From contig JAUQYY010000099.1 of the NCBI GenBank assembly GCA_030587505.1, positions 1 to 11,289 on the forward strand: a DNA stretch of 11,289 bases. The letters are read 5' to 3'. Numbering within the stretch: the first letter of the stretch is position 1; every line of letters starts with the position of its first letter. The notes beneath the pieces were generated by a model. That model was not told the origin of the DNA. It worked only from the letters and a program-made list of their open reading frames with translations, and did not search any database. Made by a program: the position numbers and the translations under genes. The stretch comes from Candidatus Sigynarchaeota archaeon. GTDB taxonomy: Archaea > Asgardarchaeota > Jordarchaeia > Jordarchaeales > Jordarchaeaceae. Of this stretch, positions 1 through 6,272 are shown piece after piece.

Positions 1-66
1 TGCATGCAAAAATCACATGCAAAACACTTGTATCTCCCATCTGTTTCTTGCTTGGTAGTGGTTGAA

Positions 67-285
67 GTGAAAATTGTTCAAACCAGCATCTCCGAGGAGG
101 AGTACGAGGCTCTGAGGAAAATTCTCAGAAGGAGGGGAATGAGTGTTAAGGAGGGCGTCAGGGAGGCCATAAGAGCTTGGCTGATTGAAAACATGGATTA
201 CAGTGATGATCCCTTTGTGAAACTAAGGCCTGTCGATTTTAAGTTCGATGTGGAGTGCACAGACCACGACAAGGTTCTCTACTAG
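67..285 (+). CDS. vapB: VapB-type antitoxin (ribbon-helix-helix-like)
   Basis: Probable antitoxin of a VapBC toxin-antitoxin pair, which would bind its own promoter and neutralise the PIN-domain toxin. From the GTG at 67 the product is 72 residues. The N-terminal strand (KIVQTSISEEEYEALRKI) and two following helices, including SVKEGVREAIRAWL, resemble a ribbon-helix-helix DNA-binding fold. The acidic/aromatic tail (about residues 45-72, ending HDKVLY) is of the kind that occupies the toxin active site. An open frame extends upstream to an ATG at 4, but the residues there are not antitoxin-like, so GTG 67 is preferred. The toxin reading frame begins 17 bases after the stop. The gene looks intact although the toxin is broken. 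The family call is by pattern recognition only. Confidence 0.7.
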   Translation: MKIVQTSISEEEYEALRKILRRRGMSVKEGVREAIRAWLIENMDYSDDPFVKLRPVDFKFDVECTDHDKVLY

Positions 286-302
286 AAAAGGAGAGAGACG
301 CT

Positions 303-753
303 GTGGAGAAAGGTAGCTTATCTGCGAGGAACCTTGTTTTCGTTGACACCCCGGCATTCAAAGCCTACTACGACAGGAAGGACAGACACCACAAAGCCGC
401 GAGAGACTTTGTTGCCAGAGTCGTAGAGAGGGAAATCGAGTTCAGGCTTCTAGTGACGAGTGACTACGTCTTGGACGAAACCGCAACCCTGGTGAAGAGA
501 GCCGTTGGTGCCAAGGAGGCATCGAGGTTTTTGAGAGCCGTTCAAGACTCGAAAATGATAAGAGTAGTACACGTGGGGAAAGAATGCTTTGAGAAGGCTA
601 AACAACTGTTTGAAAAGCACTCGACAAAGAGTGGAGCTTCACCGACTGTACAAGCTTCACCCTAATGAGAGAACTCGGAATAAAATACGCCTTCACTTTT
701 GACGAAGACTTCAAGCAGGGTTTACAACCCATCCTCTCGCCAAAAAACGCTAA
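303..753 (+). pseudogene. vapC: VapC toxin, PIN-domain ribonuclease, broken by two frameshifts
   Basis: PIN-domain VapC toxins are Mg2+-dependent RNases that cut tRNA or rRNA. The start is GTG 303, preceded by AAAAGGAGAG (287-296). All four PIN acidic positions can be found, but in different frames: D of LVFVDT and E of VLDETATL in the first frame, D of WSFTDCTSF and D of AFTFDEDF in the second. The frame changes near 623-625: a missing base in an ancestral Ser-Asp pair (tcg-gac) restores HSDKEWSFTDC. A second break near 716-718 fits loss of one CAGG unit from an ancestral aagCAGGCAGGgttt. Restoring it continues as AGFTTHPLAKKR to a TAA at 751. Without correction the first frame stops at 665, before the third catalytic acid, so the product should be inactive. 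Sequencing error is the alternative for the first lesion. Confidence 0.75.
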
Positions 754-960
754 AAAGCAGTTTGTGGCTTACCAGCGGGTATCCTGCTGTAGCCGACTTC
801 TGCTAAACGATCCTGAGAAGGTAGAGGAATCAAATATTATGCCTAGAGATGTTCACGATAGGACTTTCAAAGCTAAGTTAAAAGGAGTAAAGGCGGAAGC
901 TCCGCACGTTGAAAACGGAAAACCGGATTCTTAAGGGCGATGCCACCCTTGTTTCTGAAC
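754..960 (+). other. Unassigned 200 bp with small hairpins; possible transposase 3' remnant
   Basis: No intact gene is visible here. One frame stays open from inside vapC to a TAA at 932-934 and ends KLKGVKAEAPHVENGKPDS. The EAP-type tail resembles the C-terminal tails of some archaeal IS200/IS605-type TnpB proteins, but no catalytic or zinc-finger motif of TnpB is present. A perfect 5-bp hairpin, GCGGA-agc-TCCGC, lies at 893-905. An AAGGG/CCCTT hairpin lies at 933-950. The transposon reading is weak. Confidence 0.25.
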
Positions 961-970
961 TAAAAAGATA

Positions 971-1000
971 TATACTATAAAATATTTATATTTTTTAAAA
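971..1000 (+). promoter_or_regulatory. TATA promoter for the adenylating-enzyme pair
   Basis: An AT-only tract contains TTTATATTTTTT at 985-996. It is centred about 27-30 bp upstream of the ATG at 1021, as expected for a leaderless archaeal transcript. There is no ribosome binding site before 1021, and a TAA in the same frame directly precedes the ATG, so the start cannot lie further upstream. Confidence 0.5.
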
Positions 1001-1020
1001 TTAAGTTTGGGGTTTCTTAA

Positions 1021-2046
1021 ATGTGGAGAAGGAATATTGAAGCAATGCCGAGAGAGGAGCTCACAAAACTCCAGGAAGAAAAAGCGAAACGACAGCTAAA
1101 ATACGTCTACGACTACACGAAGTTCTACCGCAAAAAGTTCCAGGAAGCGGGAGTAAAGCCCGAGGATTTCAAGAGCCTAAGCGACATCCGAAAATTCCCC
1201 CTAACAACCAAAGAAGACATGAAAAAAGACGTCACACCCGAAGACCCCTTCGGAGGAAGATGCGCCGTCCCATGGGACAAAATCTGGGGAGTGCACAATC
1301 AGCCCGAACCCGAAGTGGACGACCCACCCATCCTCGAAGTCACAACCGAGTACGACAGAGAAGTCCTCGTCGACCACCTCACCAGACACCTGCTGATGGG
1401 TGGATTCGCCAGAGGCGACATAGTTGAACTCCAAGCCAGCCAGTGGGAGGGAATCGCCTTCCTGGTAGAGGGGCACTTCAGAATGAGAAGAACCGTGCAG
1501 AGCCTCATGCCCTTCACGTCAATCCCCATAGAAAGCACCCTCTTCCTACTCGACGCTCCGAGAGCCACCTACCTCACCAAGTTCTTCAAGCCGGACGTGA
1601 TCATAACCACCGTGGACTACGCGAAGCTAATGACCCAGGAACTCGAAAAGGAGAAGGGAGACCCGAAGAAAGAGTTCCAACCCAAAATAGTAATCCACAG
1701 GTTCAGACCCGGAAGCCCCCTCCTCGACGAAAAGACAAGAGAAGAATTCAAAAAAACATGGGGCGGAACACACCTAAGCATGATCGACATCCAGTACGCA
1801 AACTTCTACGCAATGGAGTGCCACCAGTGCAACGGACACCACGCATGGGAAGACGGCTTCATAGTCGAAACCGTGGACCAACAGACGGGGGAACCAACAG
1901 CCCCGGGAGAGAAGGGAGTACTAATCCTCACCAACCTCTGGGCAGAAGGAACACCAGTCATAAGATACGTAACAGGACACACAGCAAAACTCGACACAAA
2001 CCCATGCAACTGCGGAAGAACCCACATAAGAATATTCCTCGAATAA
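1021..2046 (+). CDS. PaaK/F390-synthetase-like protein lacking P-loop and C-terminal domain
   Basis: The 341-residue product belongs to the phenylacetate-CoA ligase/coenzyme F390 synthetase-like branch of the AMP-forming adenylating superfamily. Family marks are the N-terminal PREEL...Y.Y..T.FYRKKF segment, EDPFGG (75-79), an EC-x2-C pattern (266-270), TNLWAEGTPVIRYVTGH (304-320) and CNCGRTH (329-335). Two parts needed for catalysis are missing. Where the next gene has the ATP loop ASTGTTGIP, this one has an acidic, proline-rich stretch (HNQPEPEVDDPP, 92-103). It also stops just after CGRTHIRI, at the hinge, so the roughly 110-residue C-terminal domain with the catalytic lysine is absent. The ATP-ribose aspartate of RYxTGD is His320. 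There is no frameshift or decay in the frame, so a maintained pseudoenzyme (partner, scaffold or regulator) is likelier than a decaying gene. The next gene starts 65 bases downstream. Confidence 0.75.
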   Translation: MWRRNIEAMPREELTKLQEEKAKRQLKYVYDYTKFYRKKFQEAGVKPEDFKSLSDIRKFPLTTKEDMKKDVTPEDPFGGRCAVPWDKIWGVHNQPEPEVDDPPILEVTTEYDREVLVDHLTRHLLMGGFARGDIVELQASQWEGIAFLVEGHFRMRRTVQSLMPFTSIPIESTLFLLDAPRATYLTKFFKPDVIITTVDYAKLMTQELEKEKGDPKKEFQPKIVIHRFRPGSPLLDEKTREEFKKTWGGTHLSMIDIQYANFYAMECHQCNGHHAWEDGFIVETVDQQTGEPTAPGEKGVLILTNLWAEGTPVIRYVTGHTAKLDTNPCNCGRTHIRIFLE

Positions 2047-2095
2047 AAATTGAAAAATGAGAATAAAAGAATGAAGAGTGAAAGGAGAGTGTTGT

Positions 2096-2105
2096 TGAGA
2101 GGGAG
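2096..2105 (+). promoter_or_regulatory. Ribosome binding site of the second ligase gene
   Basis: GAGAGGGAGA lies about 6 bases upstream of the ATG at 2112, inside a purine-rich spacer (2047-2110) with no promoter-like TATA. This supports co-transcription of the two adenylating genes from 971-1000 and fixes the start at 2112. Confidence 0.6.
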
Positions 2106-2111
2106 AAAAAC

Positions 2112-3467
2112 ATGTCTGAAGAGTTGGATAAGTTCTGGAATAAGAAAATCGAAACCATGCCGAGGGAGGAGCTGGAGGAGCTACAGCTAAAAAGACTGAA
2201 AGCCGAAGTCAGCTACGCCTACCACAACGCGTCCTACTACAAGAAGAGCTTCACCGAAGGGGAGGTAACACCCGAAGACATAAAAACACTAGACGACTTC
2301 GACAAGAAAATCCCCCTACTCTACAAGGACGACCTCAGAGCCGAACGCAGCCGCACAGGAGACCCCTTCGGCGGAGTAATGTGCGTAGCCCTAGACGAAA
2401 GAGTAAAAGTAATAAACGCCTCAACAGGAACCACCGGAATCCCAAGCGTCTTCGCGTACACGAACGACGACCTGATAACAGCGGTAGAGCAGGAAACCCG
2501 ACTAAAATGGATGAGAGGATGGAGACCCAGAGACCGGATCTACGCGGTCGGCGTAAGATGGCACGGATACATACCCATATCAGCCACAGGACTAGACATA
2601 ATCAACATCGTAGGCATAAGCGACAGCATGTACCCCCTACCCCACATCTCCAAGAGACACGTACTAGCAATGAAATACCTAAAACCAACCATAATCGCCG
2701 CCCCCATGCTAGCCCTATCCTCAATATTCGAAGCAGCAAAAAACATGGGACAAGACATAAAAGAACTCTTCTCCAGCATAAGATTCATCGACACCGGATA
2801 TGGAGACATTGTTACTATGGCGGTTAAGAAGCGGCTTGAGGAGGAGACTGGTATTCCTCCTGAGAGGATTTTCGATTATGGTGGGGTTGCGGATCCTTTG
2901 TGGTACTTTGGGGATTGTCCTGAGCATGCTGGTAACCATGAGTGTGACGATCTTTTCTACACTAAGGCTTATGATCTTGAGACTCATGAGCCTTTGCCTA
3001 GTGGTGAGAGGGGTGAGATTGTGGTTACTAACCTGTTTGCTGAGGCTACTCCGATGCTTAAGTGGGGCACTGAGGATACGGGTTCTGTGAACACGGAGAG
3101 GTGTAATTGTGGGAGGACGCATAGCAGGGTGACTATTCTGGGCAGGGAGGCGTTTGCGGCTAACATTAAGGGGATGCGTGTCTTCCCGGCGGATATCGAA
3201 AACATCTTGGGAGACGTTCCGGGATTCACGGAGTGGTTCACGATGCTCAAGTACTCTAAGGGTCCCATGGACAAGTTGAAGATAAAGATGGCGACGGACA
3301 CAACCAAGGTTAGGGACATCGAAGAGTACAAAAGCGAGGTGAGCAGGAGAATCAGGGAGAATCTTGGTGTTGATTCGGAGATTGAGATTGTGGAGTCGGT
3401 GTCGGACCTGCCTTTTGTGGGTCACAAGGTTGTGAAGCTGCTCGATTTGACGAAGGAGGCGGAGTAA
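2112..3467 (+). CDS. Phenylacetate-CoA ligase-like AMP-forming aryl/acyl-CoA ligase
   Basis: A complete 451-residue member of the PaaK/F390-synthetase family, predicted to activate a carboxylic acid with ATP to an acyl-AMP and transfer it to CoA or a similar acceptor. The substrate cannot be read from sequence. The P-loop NASTGTTGIPS is at 102-112, an EC-containing region ends near 278, SGERGEIVVTNLF at 297-309, and CNCGRTHSRV at 331-340. The hinge and C-terminal domain entry are ILGREAFAANIKGMRVFP (342-359), and GHKVVKL near 437-443 probably holds the catalytic lysine. The usual RYxTGD motif is altered to KWGTED (317-322), so ATP binding may be unusual although an aspartate remains. The N-terminus aligns with the upstream truncated paralogue (ETMPREELEELQ versus EAMPREELTKLQ). 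Codon use changes abruptly within the gene (see findings). Confidence 0.85.
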   Translation: MSEELDKFWNKKIETMPREELEELQLKRLKAEVSYAYHNASYYKKSFTEGEVTPEDIKTLDDFDKKIPLLYKDDLRAERSRTGDPFGGVMCVALDERVKVINASTGTTGIPSVFAYTNDDLITAVEQETRLKWMRGWRPRDRIYAVGVRWHGYIPISATGLDIINIVGISDSMYPLPHISKRHVLAMKYLKPTIIAAPMLALSSIFEAAKNMGQDIKELFSSIRFIDTGYGDIVTMAVKKRLEEETGIPPERIFDYGGVADPLWYFGDCPEHAGNHECDDLFYTKAYDLETHEPLPSGERGEIVVTNLFAEATPMLKWGTEDTGSVNTERCNCGRTHSRVTILGREAFAANIKGMRVFPADIENILGDVPGFTEWFTMLKYSKGPMDKLKIKMATDTTKVRDIEEYKSEVSRRIRENLGVDSEIEIVESVSDLPFVGHKVVKLLDLTKEAE

Positions 3468-3478
3468 ACCCATCTATC

Positions 3479-3535
3479 TCCCCCTTCTTTGGAGTGGTGC
3501 GAGGGGTACCTAACAGTTCCCCCCTCTTTTTTGGG
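3479..3535 (+). terminator. T/C-rich termination region after the ligase pair
   Basis: Pyrimidine-rich runs CCCCCTTCTTTGG (3480-3492) and CCCCCCTCTTTTTTGGG (3519-3535) follow the stop codon by 12-60 bp. Archaeal termination commonly uses T-rich tracts without a strong hairpin. No clear stem is visible. Confidence 0.35.
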
Positions 3536-3580
3536 TTGGCTTGCAAAGAAGGAAGGGGTTGAGCTTAAAATAGCACTCAA

Positions 3581-3632
3581 AGTATAATAATTCCGGGGAC
3601 ACGCGGGTACGGGGCTGACCCGGAACCCCCCG
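3581..3632 (+). promoter_or_regulatory. TATA box and nested GC-rich inverted repeats before the HEAT gene
   Basis: AGTATAATAA (3581-3590) is a plausible TATA element with initiation expected near 3610. Directly after it come nested inverted repeats: an outer CGGGG (3594-3598) with CCCCG (3628-3632), and an inner CGGGT (3604-3608) with ACCCG (3618-3622), 9-nt loop. The repeats straddle the predicted start of transcription, so they could act as a DNA operator or as a leader hairpin. Confidence 0.35.
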
Positions 3633-3669
3633 ACCATCCCCCCAAAAGACTCGGCCGTGAAAAGGGGAC

Positions 3670-4411
3670 GTGTGGAAGGTGAACGCATCCGAGCTAACCG
3701 AAGACGACGTGAGGAGAATGGCGGCGGAAAAGGACCTCGAGGGGCTGGTAAAAGCCCTAAAACGCGGGGGGAAACCGGAGAGCCCGAGCGATCGCAGCCA
3801 TCCATCTGGGAAAACCTGGAGACCCCAGAGCGGTGGAACCCCTAATACAAGCTCTGGGGGACGAGAGACACTTCGTCCGAGAGCCGGCGGCGCTCGCGCT
3901 GGGATGGCTGAACGACCCCAGGGCGGTGGAACCCCTAATACGGGCGCTCGAAACAGACAAACACCAATTCGTGCGGTGGAGAGCCGCGGGAGCACTCGGA
4001 AACCTCGGCGACCCCAGGGCGGTGGAGCCCCTCGTACGGGCGCTGGAGAGCGACGAGTACAACGACGTTCGGGGTGATGCGGCGAGGTCGCTAGGGCGCC
4101 TCGGCGATCCGAGGGCGGTGGAGCCCCTCGTACGGGCGCTGAGGCGAGCGTTGGGTAAGGATCTGGAGGGTGTGGTTTGGGCTCTGGGGGAGCTTAGGGA
4201 TGAGAAGGCTGTGGAGCCGCTGGCGGGACTGCTGGGTGACGATGACTGGATGGTTAGGAAGGAAGTGGCTATCGCCCTCGGAAAGATAGGAGGCCTGGTT
4301 GTGGAGCCGCTTCGCAGGCTTCTCAGGGACCCGCATCGTGTTGTTCGACAGGCGGCGAGAAAGGCCCTAAAACAAATAAAGAAAAAAGACAGGAAGACCA
4401 GGGGCTCTTGA
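3670..4411 (+). pseudogene. HEAT-repeat (PBS-lyase type) protein, frame broken at a G6 run
   Basis: HEAT-repeat solenoids are protein-protein interaction scaffolds; the partner is unknown. GTG 3670 opens a frame reading WKVNASELTEDDVRRMAAEK and a first half-helix (LEGLVKALKRG). At the six-G run 3766-3771 the HEAT pattern jumps by one base to RARAIAAIHLGKPGDPRAVEPL and continues to the TGA at 4409-4411. Removing one G joins the two parts into about 247 residues with some seven HEAT units. Four units carry a nearly identical DPRAVEPL turn, with their GAC/GAT codons at 3821, 3914, 4010 and 4106 (spacing 93, 96, 96 bp). The C-terminus is basic (KQIKKKDRKTRGS). If the break is real, only a 135-residue out-of-frame product or an internal GTG start at 3833 would be made. 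A homopolymer sequencing error is equally likely. Confidence 0.7.
3818..4150 (+). repeat. Four tandem 93-96 bp HEAT-coding repeats
   Basis: The sequence around GACCCC-AGGGCGGTGGA recurs at 3821 (as gaccccagagcggtgga), 3914, 4010 and 4106 (gatccgagggcggtgga). Each copy is followed by CCCCT(A/C)(A/G)TACxxGCxCT. Conservation is at nucleotide level, not just protein level, which suggests recent duplication or gene conversion among units. The later HEAT units (from about 4190) are diverged. Confidence 0.7.
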
Positions 4412-4650
4412 GGAAGTGGTTGTGTCCTAGGGACTTTGACTTGAACTATTGCTGACGGCACAAGTATTTGGTTAGATTTAGGTTAAACTTTTTTGTTCTC
4501 AGGTGTTTTGTGCATTGATTTCTATCTTTGGTTGGCCTAGGTTGGTGTGAAATGGTTTTTGAGTGTGTTTAGGTTGTCTTGAGGCGATTCCAAAAAAAAT
4601 AAATCTCTCGTGTGTGTGGGTTATTCCGAATAAGGTTACGAGGCTGGGTT
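4412..4650 (+). other. Intergenic region: T-run and weak promoter
   Basis: No gene is recognisable in these 239 bp. A T-run (ACTTTTTTGTTC, about 4486-4497) could end the HEAT transcript. AAAAAAAATAAATC (4592-4605) is a TATA-like candidate for the gene starting at 4651. Between them lies G/T-rich sequence with several AGGTT steps but no regular repeat unit. Confidence 0.35.
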
Positions 4651-5202
4651 ATGGCGCGGTACATTTATGGTTCTGTTCCCGGAGAAGGGTACAGGATTGG
4701 TGAATTCGCTGAGATTCTCGACGAGGAGCTGAACTCTGCACCCATCCGTGTTAAGCGGAAGGGTCCTTTCGAGTGGAGCGTCCGTAAGGGCATTAACGCC
4801 AAGGGGAGTCTGCGGATATATCGGCGTGGCTCCAACATCGTTTACGAGGGAAGAGTCGGATACGACTATATTCCTCTGATCCTGTCTCTCGCTGTTACTG
4901 TGGCTCTCGTAATTATATCTCTGCTTTTCATATTCTATGGGATTTTCTTCTCGTTCTTCTTCCTGTTCATCTTTCTCGCCTTGGGGGGAGCGGACCGCCT
5001 AGAGTACGAGGTTAGAACCGCCATAGAATATGCTGTGAGCAGGTTCCAGGGAAAGCCCGCCGAACCGGAGATTCGAAGAGAGGAGACTAAAGGGGTGAAG
5101 GAGAGGCATGGGGACAAGTACTGCATGTACTGCGGTAGCCGCATACCCTATGATTCTGTGTTCTGCCCCAAGTGTGGAAGCAGGATAGGTTTCGCCCTCT
5201 GA
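4651..5202 (+). CDS. Two-TM membrane protein with C-terminal zinc ribbon
   Basis: The 183-residue product has a soluble N-terminal part (1-70, with a basic patch at residues 32-61), two adjacent transmembrane segments (about 72-93 and 95-112, very Phe/Ile rich) and a charged linker. It ends in a zinc ribbon with C158-x2-C161 and C172-x2-C175 (CMYCGS...FCPKCGS). Such zinc-ribbon/TM proteins are common in archaea and mostly uncharacterised. The ends probably face the cytoplasm and the two helices form a hairpin. ATG 4651 is chosen over GTG 4612 because the earlier residues look like untranslated leader and GAGGCTGGG sits just before 4651. The next reading frame starts six bases after the stop, suggesting one operon. 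Confidence 0.65.
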   Translation: MARYIYGSVPGEGYRIGEFAEILDEELNSAPIRVKRKGPFEWSVRKGINAKGSLRIYRRGSNIVYEGRVGYDYIPLILSLAVTVALVIISLLFIFYGIFFSFFFLFIFLALGGADRLEYEVRTAIEYAVSRFQGKPAEPEIRREETKGVKERHGDKYCMYCGSRIPYDSVFCPKCGSRIGFAL

Positions 5203-5208
5203 AGCGCT

Positions 5209-6194
5209 GTGGGATTCCGCCAGCCCATTTTAGTAGCAGTTTTTCTTTCGGTTGGTTGTCTTCAGACCTTTTTGGGAGATTCTGGCGCGGCCATCATCAA
5301 GTCGGTAGTGAGCTATTTCAGCCGAAGCTTTTTACACGCTTTCCATGTTGGGAGGGTAGGTTTAACCCTCTTGTGGAAAAACAGATACTTGGGGGAGGGA
5401 ATTAATCTCTACAATACCGTCAATTTGGCGGGGGTTTTTCTTAACCGTTTCATCGCGTTCGAACCGAGTGGACACATCAAACACAGCAAGTATTTCCGGA
5501 TGAGTGGAAACATTACGGTCTATGATGCCGTCAGTGTTATTTCTCTGGGCGGTGTACCTTTCACCGGGCCTTACCTGGGCTGGCCCTTGTGCAGCTTCTA
5601 CCTCTACGGATACGAGATTAAAAGGGTGCTTGAGATGACGCTGGCCATGGGCGGTGACTTCTTCCTCCAGATTTCTGGGCTGAGGTACACGTACACGCCT
5701 CTCTTGGGATTCCGGGCCATAAGGTGATTAGCATCGAGCGATTGACGCAGGACGGGAAATGGGTTCCCTTGGACACGTCACCGTCAAACACTCAGCTCTA
5801 CGGGGTAGGCTGCAACCTGGAGGCGGTGCTCCTAGTTCCACAGCTGGGTGAAATGTATCCCGTGTTTAAGATAACACCGAAGAATTCCTCGGGAGACCCT
5901 GTATCCACCGAGGAAACCATAGTCTACAACAACTCGGCGCCCGTACCAGACCATGTTGGCTTTGTAAAGTTTCTCAGTGACTACCTAAACGGTACGGTTC
6001 CCAGTGTCTATAACTCAACTCAGGACAGAGTTAGGGTGTGGCAGATAGACCCCTCCCTGCTTTTCGCAATAAGTGGTGTGGGGCAACTGTTAGTCAGCCA
6101 GTCAAACGCGTTGTCTCTTACACTCGGCGGAATCGCATGCATCCTTCTCATCATGGTGGTGGCTGCCGCGGCGATTCTCACTAAGAAACCTTAA
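5209..6194 (+). pseudogene. Secreted, C-terminally anchored ectodomain protein split by a frameshift
   Basis: Two abutting frames, 5209-5727 (172 residues) and 5724-6194 (156 residues, GTG overlapping the TGA), make most sense as one protein. The first begins with a signal-peptide-like hydrophobic stretch (FRQPILVAVFLSVGCLQTF) and lacks an anchor. The second lacks a signal but ends with one transmembrane helix (GGIACILLIMVVAAAAIL) and KKP. Adding one G to the GGG at 5706-5708 joins them as PLLG-IPGHKVISIERL, giving about 328 residues. N-glycosylation sequons occur in both parts (NIT; NSS, NNS, NGT, NST), as expected for an archaeal surface protein. I do not recognise the domains. The alternative is two coupled genes with a GTGA overlap, but then the second product has no export signal. 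Confidence 0.5.
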
Positions 6195-6201
6195 CCCGCG
6201 A

Positions 6202-6250
6202 AAGGGAGCAAAAACCCTTGGAGAAATATAACCATTCTCCCCATTTTTTC
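6202..6250. terminator. Bidirectional terminator-like hairpins between convergent genes
   Basis: Two stems lie side by side: AAGGG (6202-6206)/CCCTT (6215-6219) and GGAGAA (6220-6225)/TTCTCC (6235-6240). A T-run (6244-6249) follows on the plus strand. On the minus strand the second stem is followed by AAGGGTTTTT (read 6219 to 6210). The position between converging genes fits termination on both strands. Confidence 0.5.
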
Positions 6251-6272
6251 TTTCTAGAGGGTTCAGTTCGAG

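Noticed and set aside
620..632. Programmed frameshifting in vapC
   Set aside because: No slippery heptamer or downstream pseudoknot is evident, and a second independent break at 716 makes simple decay or error more likely.
1443..2060. 205-codon plus-strand frame inside the first adenylating gene
   Set aside because: Arg/Asn/His-rich product typical of an out-of-frame reading; the overlapping frame has family motifs.
2721..3473. 250-codon open frame on the minus strand opposite the second ligase gene
   Set aside because: Its product has no recognisable motif, and the plus strand carries a clear adenylating-enzyme reading through the same bases. It is a codon-bias shadow.
3818..4150. CRISPR-like tandem repeat
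   Set aside because: The 93-96 bp units are contiguous coding repeats of a HEAT protein, with no short direct repeats separated by unique spacers.
3757..4461. 234-codon minus-strand frame with repeated RTRGSTALGS-like units
   Set aside because: The repetition simply mirrors the tandem HEAT-coding DNA on the plus strand; composition is Ser/Arg-rich and not protein-like.
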